Source: a bacterium BMS3Bbin09 (GTDB lineage Bacteria > Nitrospirota > Thermodesulfovibrionia > UBA6902). From it: a DNA stretch of 37,859 bases. The DNA lies in the NCBI GenBank assembly GCA_002897915.1, contig BDTS01000062.1, positions 1 to 37,859 of the forward strand, in the 5' to 3' direction. Under the pieces are notes generated by a model. It worked only from the letters and a program-made list of their open reading frames with translations. It had not been told where the DNA came from and made no database searches. The number at the start of each line of letters is the position of its first letter. Within the stretch, counting starts at the first letter, position 1. The position numbers were made by a program, and so were the translations under genes. Positions 1 to 10,794 of the stretch are shown here, one piece after another.

Positions 1-513
1 CTCAAATTTTGATTCTTCCTCTATCCTCCCGAGGAGTTCCTTCTTAGCGTCTTCGACACTAAGATTCGAGACCTGAGCCAGAACCTCTCTCTGTTTGATC
101 AGAAGCTCTTCATTCTCCTTCTCTTTTTCCAGCAGAGCCTTTTCACGGTTGCTGATCTCCCGTTCTTTCCTGTTGAAATTCTGGTCCTTCTTATCGAGCT
201 GCTCGATCTTCCTGTCGAACATCTCTTCCCTCTGCCGAAGCCTCTTATCAAGCCTGTCCTGCTCCTGCTGACGCTCCTTCCGCTCCTTTTCAGCCTCAGT
301 CTTCAGGCGAAGGGCTGTGTCCTTGGCCTCAAGCATGGCCTCTTTGGTAATGGAATCCGCCTCTCTCTTTGCATCTGCCAGCACTCTGTCGGCCTTTTCT
401 TGATCGTCTTTAATCTTTTTGCCTGTACTTGCTTTATAGTATATGAGGGACAAAACAAAGCCCAACACAAGTCCTGCAACCACAAGAATAACTGTCAACA
501 CTGTAGTATTCAT
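1..513 (-). CDS. rny: Ribonuclease Y, N-terminal part (runs off the window)
   Basis: The minus strand from 513 reads open to the window edge for 171 residues. Residues 1-25 are one hydrophobic membrane anchor ending in LSLIYYKAS. They are followed by a long, highly charged coiled coil rich in KREAD, EAKDTALRLK and REEMFDRKIEQLDKK patterns, ending near VSNLSVEDAKKELLGRIEEE. This is the standard N-terminus of RNase Y, a membrane-bound endonuclease that starts mRNA decay. The KH and HD catalytic domains lie outside the window. The ATG directly follows the rarA stop codon with no spacer, and its ribosome site AGGAGGAG lies inside the rarA 3' end, so translation is probably coupled. Confidence 0.9.
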   Translation of the reverse strand, partial: MNTTVLTVILVVAGLVLGFVLSLIYYKASTGKKIKDDQEKADRVLADAKREADSITKEAMLEAKDTALRLKTEAEKERKERQQEQDRLDKRLRQREEMFDRKIEQLDKKDQNFNRKEREISNREKALLEKEKENEELLIKQREVLAQVSNLSVEDAKKELLGRIEEESKFE

Positions 514-1779
514 CTATCTGCTCCTCCTCTTTTGTAATCTTTCCCTGAATATTTTTTCGTATCCTTCATCAGACGGAAAAAAATATTTTTTATTGTTTAT
601 AACATATTGTTGTTCAACATGATGTCCTTTGTAGTCATGCGGATATTTGTAACCCTTGCCCGCTCCAAGACGCTCGGCCCCTTTGTAATTCGCACTCTTG
701 AGTTGGGCCGGTACAGGGGAGAGCCTCTCCTCCCTGACAGACGCCAGTGCGTTCTCTATACCCTTATACGAAGCGTTGCTCTTTGGCGCCATCGCTATAT
801 ATATTGCTGCCTGTGATAACGGGATCCTGCCCTCAGGCATTCCAATCGACTCGACCGCATGAAAGGCCGAGACCGCAAGCTGAAGCGCCGCCGGGTCGGC
901 ATTGCCGACATCTTCTGAGGCGCAAATAACTATCCTGCGCGCTATAAATAATGGATCCTCTCCGGCCTCCACCATCTTTGCAAGCCAATAAAGCACGGCA
1001 TCAACGTCACCGCCTCTCATGCTCTTGATAAATGCAGAGATCGTATCATAATGTTCATCCTCACTGTAATAGAGCGACTTTTGCTGAAGGACCTCCTTTG
1101 CAAGCTGCATGTCATATGATGGACGTCCGGTACTCGTAATAATAAAAACTCCCATTTCGAGCGTATTCAACGCCTTTCTCGCATCACCCTCCGATATCGA
1201 TGCGATGTAATCAAGTGCTTCAGGCTCCATTTTGATGCCTGCCCCGCCATAGCCTTTCTCACTATCAGCAAGGGCCCTTTCGAGCAGCCCCCTGATATCG
1301 GCCTCACTCAGGGGAAATAGCTGAAATATCATCGACCTTGAAGAAAGAGCGGGAATGATCGAGAAAAATGGGTTCTGGGTGGACGCACCAATAAGGGTAA
1401 CTGTCCCGTTCTCTACATCAGGAAGCAGTGCGTCCTGCTGAAGCTTATTGAATCTGTGGATCTCATCGATAAAAAGAAGGGTTCTACCTGAGTGCCTCGC
1501 CCCCTTCAGGGCCTCTTTTATATCCCCAACACCTGAAGTGACCGCGTTCAAGGCAACAAAAAAGGCCTTTGTCTTTCTGGCAATTATATGGGCAAGTGCG
1601 GTCTTCCCTGTACCGGGAGGTCCGTAAAGAATAAGCGAGACAATAGAGTCCCTCTCGATCGCCTCCCTTAGAGGTTTCCCATGCCCGAGAATGTGAGACT
1701 GGCCGGAAAATTCATCCAAGTCCTGCGGCTGCATCCTCCACGCAAGTGGCGCTGTTCTGTCTGATTTAAATAGTTCCAT
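514..1779 (-). CDS. rarA: Replication-associated recombination protein A (AAA+ ATPase)
   Basis: A 421-residue AAA+ ATPase of the RarA/MgsA/WRNIP1 family, related to clamp-loader subunits and acting at stalled replication forks. Walker A GPPGTGKT is at residues 53-60 and Walker B LLFIDE at 101-106, followed by HRFNKLQQDALLP. Sensor 1 is GASTQNP. The C-terminal half has the family signature MAPKSNASYKGIENA and the PHDYKGH...QQYVIN region. The frame can be extended 16 codons upstream to a TTG, but the ATG at 1779 gives MELFKSDRTAPLAWRMQP, the usual family start, with AGGTAA just upstream. The length fits the family. It is followed immediately by rny. Confidence 0.93.
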   Translation of the reverse strand: MELFKSDRTAPLAWRMQPQDLDEFSGQSHILGHGKPLREAIERDSIVSLILYGPPGTGKTALAHIIARKTKAFFVALNAVTSGVGDIKEALKGARHSGRTLLFIDEIHRFNKLQQDALLPDVENGTVTLIGASTQNPFFSIIPALSSRSMIFQLFPLSEADIRGLLERALADSEKGYGGAGIKMEPEALDYIASISEGDARKALNTLEMGVFIITSTGRPSYDMQLAKEVLQQKSLYYSEDEHYDTISAFIKSMRGGDVDAVLYWLAKMVEAGEDPLFIARRIVICASEDVGNADPAALQLAVSAFHAVESIGMPEGRIPLSQAAIYIAMAPKSNASYKGIENALASVREERLSPVPAQLKSANYKGAERLGAGKGYKYPHDYKGHHVEQQYVINNKKYFFPSDEGYEKIFRERLQKRRSR

Positions 1780-2329
1780 TTCATTACCTGGGAGGTAACT
1801 CCGGCTCTCATCAGACGCAGCGTGCAAAGACTCTAAACACTTATAACAGAGATAATACTAAAAGGACGGAAGGATGGTATTGTGAAAAATCATTAAATCC
1901 GTATGCTTAACTCCGGTTGAATCTCCCTGCAAATAAAGGTTTTCGATTTAGATCGAAAATCAGGAAAAATTTTTCGAAGCCTGTATATATGATTTTTGTT
2001 TTTATTATCAACCATCCTCAAAATCCTTAACTGTCAAAGCATAAACTAATTTATAGTCTCTCTACTGCGAAATAAGAAACCCGCCTTGCCGTGTAGAACA
2101 AAACTTTAATCCCTGTATATACAGGTGGGTGTCTTGTAAGCAAGATCAGGCTTTTTCCCTTTCAGGCGCTCAACACTCACATTACGCTGACTCCCAAATT
2201 TGTGAACGTAGGAAAAAGTTTTATTTCTTATCACTAACAAGGCAGGAAATCCTCCCTTTTATTATCCTGTTATAACAAATAAGGCCTTATTTTATCAAGT
2301 AATTTATTACTGCCAGGCCGCACTACAAA
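1780..2329. other. About 550 bp without a gene between dapA and rarA
   Basis: I found no convincing reading frame or tRNA here. The stretch holds several small palindromes: an 8-bp-arm hairpin TTTTCGAT-ttag-ATCGAAAA at 1940-1959, the 14-bp palindrome CCTGTATATACAGG at 2112-2125, a 5-bp-arm hairpin at 2132-2145, and the loopless 16-bp palindrome AAATAAGGCCTTATTT at 2277-2292. The last lies just downstream of the dapA stop and may help end dapA transcription, although it lacks a clear U tract. The rarA promoter should also lie here but I cannot place it. Confidence 0.6.
2112..2125. repeat. 14-bp perfect palindrome, possible operator
   Basis: CCTGTATATACAGG is a perfect palindrome in the dapA-rarA gap. 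Its outer CTGTAT/ATACAG halves recall LexA-type half-sites, but the spacing is four bases shorter than the enterobacterial SOS box. The regulator is unknown. Confidence 0.35.
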
Positions 2330-3202
2330 TTACATAAGTCCGTAATCTGTAAGTATATTTTTAAGTTTATCCTTGTTTTCAGCAGCCATCGGGCAGAGCG
2401 GCAGCCTCATCTCTTCCTCAATTTTACCCATAAGGCTGAGGGCCGTCTTCACTGATATTGGGTTTGTCTCAATGAACATGCCCTTGTTCAAAGGCTCGAG
2501 CTTGAAATGCAGCTTCCTCGCCTCTTTAATATTTCCGTCCAGCATATATTGGCACATGTTAGATAAGTCCTTCGGGGCCACATTGGCTGAAACAGATATC
2601 GTTCCTTTTACTCCAAGTGCCATAGCGGGAAATGTCGTAAAGTCATCCCCTGATAGCACGTTTAACTTGTCACCGCAGAGACGGATCACCTCACTGACCT
2701 GTGCCAGATCACCGCTGGCCTCTTTTATCGCAACAATATTCTTTAAGGCAGCAAGTCTCGCAACTGTAGACGGAAGCATGTTCAACGCAGTACGTCCCGG
2801 CACATTATAAAGTACCTGCGGGATATCAACTGCCTCAGCAACAGCCTTATAATGTCTGTAAAGACCTTCCTGAGTAGGTTTGTTGTAATAAGGCACCACC
2901 AGAAGCGCACCATCCGCACCGATTTCCCTTGCCTTACCGGTCATCATGATGGTCTCACTCGTAGAGTTCGCGCCTGTACCGGCGATGACAGGTATCCTGC
3001 CGTTAACCACCTGGACCGTAAGTTCTATTACCCTGTAATGCTCTTCATACTCCAGGGTAGCGGATTCACCGGTCGTACCGCATGGCACTATCGCATGGGT
3101 ACCCTCGGCTATGTGCCATTCGATAAGATCGGTTAACGCCTTCTCATCAAGTTTGTTATCTTTAAATGGTGTGATTATAGCAACAATTGAACCTTGAAAC
3201 AT
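2330..3202 (-). CDS. dapA: 4-hydroxy-tetrahydrodipicolinate synthase
   Basis: A 290-residue class I aldolase of the DapA family. It condenses pyruvate with aspartate semialdehyde, the first committed step to lysine and diaminopimelate. Visible motifs are GTTGES at 42-47, PYYNKP at 104-109 with the relay tyrosine at 106, YNVPGRT at 132-138 with the catalytic tyrosine at 132, and the Schiff-base lysine at 160 in IKEASGD. The length equals the family norm. The ATG is preceded by AGGAGG (complement of 3208-3213) at good spacing. It stands alone: the divergent neighbour is tatA and a long gap follows it. Confidence 0.96.
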   Translation of the reverse strand: MFQGSIVAIITPFKDNKLDEKALTDLIEWHIAEGTHAIVPCGTTGESATLEYEEHYRVIELTVQVVNGRIPVIAGTGANSTSETIMMTGKAREIGADGALLVVPYYNKPTQEGLYRHYKAVAEAVDIPQVLYNVPGRTALNMLPSTVARLAALKNIVAIKEASGDLAQVSEVIRLCGDKLNVLSGDDFTTFPAMALGVKGTISVSANVAPKDLSNMCQYMLDGNIKEARKLHFKLEPLNKGMFIETNPISVKTALSLMGKIEEEMRLPLCPMAAENKDKLKNILTDYGLM

Positions 3203-3390
3203 ATTTACCTCCTGTATACATCATTAATTATTATCGAGTATCTATCCGAATTAAGCGGAATCTCTGATTACGCTTCAATGAGACTTATGCCAGTGGTATA
3301 AATTTTAGGTCAAACCGCGAATGAAGGTCAAGTATATAAAAATTATGCAATAGATATTCAGTGCCAAAATGCCCCCGAGTTTCCACAAAA

Positions 3391-3419
3391 TTGACACGCG
3401 GAGAGTTTTTCTGATATTT
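3391..3419 (+). promoter_or_regulatory. Candidate sigma-70 promoter for tatA-tatC
   Basis: TTGACA at 3391-3396 is followed after 17 bases by ATATTT at 3414-3419, about 80 bases before tatA. The -35 is perfect and the -10 is weak. Confidence 0.4.
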
Positions 3420-3498
3420 TCAATAGTAATGAAATTTGTATTAATTGCATTTTAACCGTTAGCAAGTGCCCTTATAAAAAAGAAAGCCTGTTCATTAA

Positions 3499-3939
3499 AT
3501 GTTTGATCTCGGAACACAGGAATTGATAATGATCTTTATCGTGGCCTTTCTCGTCTTCGGCCCGAAAAAACTCCCCGAACTCGCCAGGACACTCGGCAAG
3601 GGCCTAAAGCAACTCAAGTCCGCCATGCACGGGATAACGGAATCCCTTGAGGAAGCAGGGTCGGAGATCAAAGAAGAAGTGGAGAAAGCAGGGTCGGAGA
3701 TCAGAGAAGAAGTGGAGGAAGCAACCGGCCTTGAGGCATCCATCTATGAATCGATATCAGCCAATATAAATGATATAAGCAAGGCAACTGAAGAGAAAAA
3801 AGCAAAAAGCAAAAAAGAGGAAGATGATGAAACTCCCCGGCTATTTGGAGATAGCGAAGATAAAGAAAAACAGCAACAGGAAAACGACAACGCAGTGACG
3901 ACAAAAGAAGAGAAGAAAGAACCGGGGACAGATGGATAA
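3499..3939 (+). CDS. tatA: Sec-independent translocase TatA/TatB-type subunit
   Basis: A 146-residue Tat pore/receptor subunit. One membrane helix spans residues 8-20, followed by the FGPKKLPE hinge at 20-27 and an amphipathic helix (LARTLGKGLKQLKSAM). The MFDLGTQEL start and the long, acidic, lysine-rich tail recall TatB. As the only TatA/B gene in this operon it may serve both roles. A 33-bp tandem duplication at 3655-3720 repeats an 11-residue helical unit (AGSEIKEEVEK / AGSEIREEVEE). The ribosome site is poor. It overlaps tatC by 8 bases, so the two are translated together. The products export folded proteins carrying twin-arginine signals. Confidence 0.9.
   Translation: MFDLGTQELIMIFIVAFLVFGPKKLPELARTLGKGLKQLKSAMHGITESLEEAGSEIKEEVEKAGSEIREEVEEATGLEASIYESISANINDISKATEEKKAKSKKEEDDETPRLFGDSEDKEKQQQENDNAVTTKEEKKEPGTDG
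3655..3720 (+). repeat. 33-bp tandem duplication inside tatA
   Basis: Two adjacent 33-bp copies (3655-3687 and 3688-3720) differ at only two bases. Each encodes 11 residues of charged helix, so the reading frame is kept. The near identity at DNA level points to a recent duplication. Confidence 0.85.
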
Positions 3940-4714
3940 AGCTCCGCTTACTGAACACCTCGTTGAATTGAGAAACAGGATAGTCATCTCCCTCATTCTC
4001 GTCCTTGCTGCTTTCGCTACAAGTTTTTATTTTTCAGAGAATCTCTTCGACTTACTGACCATGCCAATACACAACACTGTCTCGTTCTCGATCCATAACC
4101 CGTTCATATTTTTTAGTCCAGGGGCAAACCCCGACCTGAAGCTGGTCTTTATCGCGCCCGCCGAGGCTGTATGGATGCACATAAAGATATCGTTCATAAG
4201 CGCTTTCATTGTCAGTTCACCGATCATCTTTTATGAGACATGGGGGTTCATTGCACCGGGCCTCCTCGAAAAGGAAAGGAAGTACGCGATCCCGTTCGTC
4301 TTTACCACGACCTTTCTTTTTTTATTGGGCTCGTTGTTCTGTTTTATTATCGTACTGCCGTTTGCAATGAACTTCCTGCTCACATACAAAACAGAGAACC
4401 TCCAGCCGATGATATCAGTCGGCAACTATATTGATTTCTGTCTGAAGTTCATACTCTCATTCGGAGCAATATTCGAACTGCCGGTCGTAATTGTCTTTCT
4501 CACAAGGATGGGGATAGTGACACCGGAGACCCTTGCAAAGAACAGAAAGTATTCCGTGCTCGTCGCCTTCATACTGGGCGCAATACTGACCCCGACACCT
4601 GACGCCTTCAACCAGACACTTATGGCAGTTCCGATAATTGTCCTTTATGAGGCGGGAATATTGGCATCAAAGATATTCAAGAAGAAAAAACCTGTTGTAG
4701 AAAAGGCTGAATAG
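3932..4714 (+). CDS. tatC: Sec-independent protein translocase subunit TatC
   Basis: A 260-residue polytopic membrane protein with about six hydrophobic segments. The cytoplasmic start has the family signature LTEHLVELRNRI, and the APAEAVWMHIKISF, PIIFYETWGFIAPGL and EKERKYAIPF stretches match the TatC core. The C-terminal end has GAILTPTPDAFNQTLMAVPI, also typical. TatC binds the twin-arginine signal and recruits TatA/B. It overlaps tatA by 8 bases. A weak hairpin (AGGCCAT...ATGGGCCT, 4714-4737) follows the stop but lacks a T run. Confidence 0.96.
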   Translation: MDKAPLTEHLVELRNRIVISLILVLAAFATSFYFSENLFDLLTMPIHNTVSFSIHNPFIFFSPGANPDLKLVFIAPAEAVWMHIKISFISAFIVSSPIIFYETWGFIAPGLLEKERKYAIPFVFTTTFLFLLGSLFCFIIVLPFAMNFLLTYKTENLQPMISVGNYIDFCLKFILSFGAIFELPVVIVFLTRMGIVTPETLAKNRKYSVLVAFILGAILTPTPDAFNQTLMAVPIIVLYEAGILASKIFKKKKPVVEKAE

Positions 4715-4847
4715 GCCATGACCCTGGCTATGGGCCTTAAATTCCCCGGATACAGGCCTTACTTACTTCTATCTTGTTGTTATTTAAGAGTTTAATTTGT
4801 GTTGTCATCTCTTATTAAATATATTTTCCAAAGATTATAAAAAGTAC

Positions 4848-4876
4848 TTGCCTATGACAAATAAATGGTATATAAT
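4848..4876 (+). promoter_or_regulatory. Candidate dnaA promoter
   Basis: TTGCCT at 4848-4853 and a perfect TATAAT at 4871-4876 are separated by 17 bases. Transcription would start near 4883, upstream of the DnaA-box-like repeats. Confidence 0.6.
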
Positions 4877-4900
4877 AACTAACTTTCCACCCCGGAAAGC

Positions 4901-4975
4901 CTATCAACAATTTATAAACATTTGTTAATAACTATAGTTGCCAGCCCTCAAAATACGGCAAAATGCGTATAAACA
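4901..4975. promoter_or_regulatory. Cluster of DnaA-box-like 9-mers in the dnaA leader; possible origin or autoregulatory region
   Basis: Four 9-mers share the pattern NTATNAACA: CTATCAACA (4901-4909), TTATAAACA (4912-4920), TGTTAATAA read on the other strand as TTATTAACA (4923-4931), and GTATAAACA (4967-4975). The second and third face each other across two bases. The classical box is TTATNCACA, so each copy deviates at position 6. The upstream 4790-4880 stretch is very AT-rich, as an unwinding region would be. Either autoregulation of dnaA or part of oriC is plausible. Confidence 0.45.
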
Positions 4976-4978
4976 GCA

Positions 4979-6316
4979 ATGAATATTGAAGAAGCCTGGT
5001 CAAAAACCGTTGAGTCCATTGGTCTTAAAGTCGGCAGTCAAACCTTTGATCTATGGTTCAGACCGTTAAAATTTCTACAGGTCCAGGATCGGCAGATAAT
5101 CCTTGAGGTTCCTAACAAGTTCTTTAAGGAATGGATAGAGGACCACTACCCCGGACTGATTTCCGAAGTAATGAAGGAACACCTGCAAAAAGATGTATCC
5201 ATACGATATAGGATCTTCGAAAGAAAAGAAGCTCCGGCAATAAAAAAGATCGAAACGATCCAGGAGAACAGAAGGGCAAAGCTGGCAAGCCGCGGCATAT
5301 TCCTGAGCCCTAAATTCACCTTTGACACCTTTGTGGTCGGCGGAAGCAACCAGTTCGCCAATGCCGCCGCCCGTGCTGTTGCAGATGCACCCGGCAAGGC
5401 TTATAACCCGCTCTTTATCTACGGCGGGGTCGGTCTCGGCAAGACCCACCTTATGAACGCGATCGGTAACAGGATAATCGATAGCTGGGACAATGTTAAG
5501 CTGCTCTATGCCCCTGCCGAACAGTTCACAAATGAATTCGTATACTCAATGAGAAACGATAAGATGGACGAGTTCAAGAAAAAGTACAGGGGCCTCGACG
5601 TTCTTATTATAGACGACATACAGTTCATTGCAGGTAAAAGCGGAACACAGGAAGAACTCTTCCACACATTCAACGCTCTGTATGATTCCCACAAGCAGAT
5701 AATCTTTTCTAGCGACAGGCCCCCAAAGGATATTGCCCCGATAACGGAAAGGCTCCGTTCAAGATTTGGTATGGGACTTATCGCAGATATCCAGATACCG
5801 GACGTTGAGACAAAGATGGCCATACTCGGGAAAAAGTCCGAGATCGAAGGCATACATCTGCCCGAAGACGTAAGTTTCTTTCTGGCAAGCAAAGTGAAAT
5901 CGAACACCAGGGACCTCGAAGCATGCATGATAAGGCTCGGGGCGCACTCTTCACTTACCGGCCAGCTCATAACCACCGACATGGCAAAGAACGTCCTTAA
6001 AGACCTTATACATGATGAGGAGAAGGCCCTCACTATAGAGTATGTCCAGAAGACGGTATGCGAATATTTTGGACTCAAACTTCAGGACATAAAGGCCAAG
6101 AAGAGGACCAGGGACATCGCGTTCCCGAGGCAGGTCGCCATGTATCTTTGCAAGCACCTTACTGATTCTTCTCTGAGCGAAATAGGAAAGCACTTCGGCG
6201 GCAAGGACCACTCGACGGTCATCCATTCATGCAAGCTCATTCAGGAGCGCAGAAATAACGACGAAGACTTCGAAAGTAAGATCGATTACCTGACAAAGAA
6301 GATCAAGAGCTATTAA
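4979..6316 (+). CDS. dnaA: Chromosomal replication initiator protein DnaA
   Basis: A 445-residue initiator AAA+ ATPase that binds DnaA boxes, melts oriC and recruits the helicase. Domain I is residues 1-85 (EEAWSKTVESIG...FDLWFRPL), followed by a short linker. The AAA+ domain has Walker A GGVGLGKT at 149-156 and Walker B LIIDD at 209-213, then IQFIAGK and the arginine-finger region RLRSRFGMGL. Domain IV carries the DnaA signature GGKDHSTVIHSCKLI at 407-421. No clear ribosome site precedes the ATG. The start is chosen by homology of MNIEEAWSK with the family N-terminus. Confidence 0.97.
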   Translation: MNIEEAWSKTVESIGLKVGSQTFDLWFRPLKFLQVQDRQIILEVPNKFFKEWIEDHYPGLISEVMKEHLQKDVSIRYRIFERKEAPAIKKIETIQENRRAKLASRGIFLSPKFTFDTFVVGGSNQFANAAARAVADAPGKAYNPLFIYGGVGLGKTHLMNAIGNRIIDSWDNVKLLYAPAEQFTNEFVYSMRNDKMDEFKKKYRGLDVLIIDDIQFIAGKSGTQEELFHTFNALYDSHKQIIFSSDRPPKDIAPITERLRSRFGMGLIADIQIPDVETKMAILGKKSEIEGIHLPEDVSFFLASKVKSNTRDLEACMIRLGAHSSLTGQLITTDMAKNVLKDLIHDEEKALTIEYVQKTVCEYFGLKLQDIKAKKRTRDIAFPRQVAMYLCKHLTDSSLSEIGKHFGGKDHSTVIHSCKLIQERRNNDEDFESKIDYLTKKIKSY

Positions 6317-6425
6317 TAAATTGATTTCTCAGATTAAAACATAAGATTGCACAGATATTAATATGGAAGTAATCTGTGGGATCATCGTTCAAAATCGGTG
6401 TAATCACGTTTACCGGGAGGATAGA

Positions 6426-7532
6426 ATGAAGCTTAAAATCCAAAAAGAAGAAATACAACACGCATTACAGAGCATCCAGGGGATTGTTGACAAGAAGACG
6501 ACCATGCCCATTCTCAGCCATTTCCTGTTAAAGGCCGACAAGGAAGCATCCTTAATGGCAACCGATCTCGACATCGCTCTCAAAGGACCGCTCAAGGCGG
6601 AGATCATCAAGAAGGGAAGCCTCTGTATACCTGCGCGCAAACTCTTTGAAATAGCCAAGGAAGTGGACGGTGACATATCGCTCGAAACACAGGACAATAA
6701 CTGGATAAAGGTCACATCCGGCAAAAGCACCTTTAAATTAATGGGACTCCCTGAAGAAGACTTTCCGGTACTGCCCGAGATGGAGAAATCGGATGAGCTG
6801 AACATATCGGCGGACACGCTCAAGACAATGATAGAGAAGACCATTTACGCGACCGGCGAAAGCGATACGCGGTACACATTGAACGGCCTGCTCATGCACT
6901 TAAAGCCTGTAAAAAACAAGATCGAGCTCAAGATCGTAGGTACCGACGGGCACCGGCTTTCGGTCATAGCCGCCGATATAAACGGCAAGATCTCTGAAGA
7001 GAAAAAACTTATCCTCCCCAAAAAAGCGGCCATGGAACTGAAAAAGCTTATCGAGGGAAGCTCCGAGAACATCACGATATATATCAGCAAGAACCATATA
7101 TTTTTCAGCACCGACCATATTGTTTTAACTTCAAGGCTCATAGAAGGGACATATCCTAACTACGAGCAGGTGGTGCCCAAGGACAACGATAAAAAGGTCA
7201 TCATTGATAAGATCGCATTCTTAAAGGCATTAAGAAGGACATCGATAATGAGCAGGGAGAGAACGAATGCAGTGAGGCTTGACCTCGAAGACGATAAGAT
7301 AACTTTGATCTCAATGAACCCCGACATAGGGGAAGCAAGAGAGGAACTGGCGGCCCAGTATAAGGGAGAACCAATGTCAGTAGGATATAACGCCCGTTAC
7401 CTGATGGACATACTCCAGGCAATGGACGGCGAATCAGTAAGCCTCGAACTCCAGGAACCCCTCAGCCCGACGCTCCTGCTCGAGGCCGGCAATGAAGATT
7501 ATAAATGCGTCGTTATGCCGATGAGAACATGA
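6426..7532 (+). CDS. dnaN: DNA polymerase III beta sliding clamp
   Basis: A 368-residue sliding clamp with three repeated clamp domains. Typical features are MKLKIQKEEIQHAL at the start, TMPILSHFLLKA, the GTDGHRLSV segment in domain II, IEGTYPNYEQVVP, and the C-terminal VMPMRT that lines the partner-binding pocket. The frame is open for 21 more codons upstream, but the ATG at 6426 has GGGAGG at 6415-6420 and gives the normal family start. It lies 109 bases after dnaA and 62 bases before gyrB. recF, often found between dnaN and gyrB, is absent. Confidence 0.97.
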   Translation: MKLKIQKEEIQHALQSIQGIVDKKTTMPILSHFLLKADKEASLMATDLDIALKGPLKAEIIKKGSLCIPARKLFEIAKEVDGDISLETQDNNWIKVTSGKSTFKLMGLPEEDFPVLPEMEKSDELNISADTLKTMIEKTIYATGESDTRYTLNGLLMHLKPVKNKIELKIVGTDGHRLSVIAADINGKISEEKKLILPKKAAMELKKLIEGSSENITIYISKNHIFFSTDHIVLTSRLIEGTYPNYEQVVPKDNDKKVIIDKIAFLKALRRTSIMSRERTNAVRLDLEDDKITLISMNPDIGEAREELAAQYKGEPMSVGYNARYLMDILQAMDGESVSLELQEPLSPTLLLEAGNEDYKCVVMPMRT

Positions 7533-7594
7533 TTATGGATCCAGGTCGTTCGCGGAAGTTCGATCACTCATTGTTACAGATAGAAAGGGAATAA

Positions 7595-9991
<2,397 letters not shown>

Positions 9992-10031
9992 TAAAACAAT
10001 ACCAAAAAGATTCAGATAGATTTTGACAATG

Positions 10032-10062
10032 AAAAGGACAGGGTAAAACCTGTCCTTTTTTT
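10032..10062 (+). terminator. Rho-independent terminator after gyrB
   Basis: An 11-bp perfect stem, AAAAGGACAGG / CCTGTCCTTTT, with loop GTAAAA is followed by a run of seven Ts, 41 bases after the gyrB stop. It closes the dnaA-dnaN-gyrB unit and marks the left border of the accessory island. Confidence 0.92.
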
Positions 10063-10104
10063 GTTTATGGGCGGCAAGATGATATCTGTTAGAGCTATTA
10101 AACA

Positions 10105-10662
10105 ATGAACAAATCTGATTTGACAGAAATGGATACTAAGAAGAATATCCCGTTTATACTTATCTCGTTATCATTAATTCTACTGAATATGGAAGTAATT
10201 CCACTTGATGAGATAATTAATAAAATCATTGGCATAAATATCCAGAGCAAGATAGTAGCAACAATTTTACTATGGTTAGTTTGGGCATACTTGCTCCTTC
10301 TGTATATACATTCCTATATATTATCTGGTCAGAATTTATTCAATAAAATAAAAGAAGGATTTAATGAGAAATTAGCCAGATATTCGAGAAAGAAAAAAGA
10401 AAAGAAAGAGCCTGGGTTATATACACCTCAGTATTTACCGACTCCGAAGTCAAAGCTTAAATTGTCTTGGGAGTGTAAATATTGCCAAGCCACCATAGGC
10501 GATTTAGAACCCTCCGTAACTATTCGCGTTACGGCTTTGCCGGTAATCATGATGCTTATTTCATCGAGTTTAAATATATTATTTGAAATTCAAATATTAT
10601 TAAACATAGTTATCCCATTGATAGTTGCTCTATTAGCTGTATTAAGTCTACTATTTACTTAG
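10105..10662 (+). CDS. Predicted membrane protein with a cytoplasmic CxxC loop, unknown function
   Basis: A 185-residue protein I do not recognise. Four hydrophobic segments are visible: about 16-30, 48-70, 143-162 and 164-185. Between pairs two and three is a soluble stretch, very basic at first (ARYSRKKKEKKEP), with a single CKYC pair near residues 124-127 that might be half of a metal site or a disulfide. It starts with ATG after ATTAAACA, without a good ribosome site. It is AT-rich compared with gyrB and is the first gene of the accessory island. Confidence 0.6.
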   Translation: MNKSDLTEMDTKKNIPFILISLSLILLNMEVIPLDEIINKIIGINIQSKIVATILLWLVWAYLLLLYIHSYILSGQNLFNKIKEGFNEKLARYSRKKKEKKEPGLYTPQYLPTPKSKLKLSWECKYCQATIGDLEPSVTIRVTALPVIMMLISSSLNILFEIQILLNIVIPLIVALLAVLSLLFT

Positions 10663-10677
10663 TACAGAACGAGTAAA

Positions 10678-10738
10678 GGACACGGGGTCAGCCCTTGCTT
10701 ATTATTCGTTATTCGTCATAAATAAGGGATGTGTCCCT
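10678..10738. repeat. REP-like degenerate palindromic element
   Basis: The 61-bp stretch begins GGACACGGGGTCAGCCCTTG and ends AAGGGATGTGTCCCT, so GGACAC faces GTGTCC at the tips with AT-rich filling. A sequence with similar end blocks lies on the minus strand near 22975-23044. The layout resembles REP/RAYT-type palindromes; no transposase gene is present here. Confidence 0.4.
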
Positions 10739-10757
10739 AATAATTATAAAATTAAAC

Positions 10758-10786
10758 TTGACACTTGTATATGATAGACATATACT
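10758..10786 (+). promoter_or_regulatory. Promoter with embedded operator for brnT-brnA
   Basis: TTGACA (10758-10763), a 17-base spacer and TATACT (10781-10786) form a near-consensus promoter. A perfect inverted repeat GTATATG-ATAGA-CATATAC (10767-10785) fills the spacer and the start of the -10 box, where a repressor would block polymerase. It is the likely binding site of the ribbon-helix-helix antitoxin. The predicted start of transcription (about 10793) is almost at the brnT ATG. Confidence 0.65.
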
Positions 10787-10794
10787 AATAAATA

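Noticed and set aside
303-485. 60-residue minus-strand reading frame near the left edge
   Set aside because: It is out of frame with the RNase Y coding sequence, which reads through the same bases with a clear membrane anchor and coiled coil.
2112-2125. CCTGTATATACAGG as a LexA SOS box
   Set aside because: The spacing between CTG and CAG is six bases, not ten, and no SOS gene start is close enough on either side to support it.
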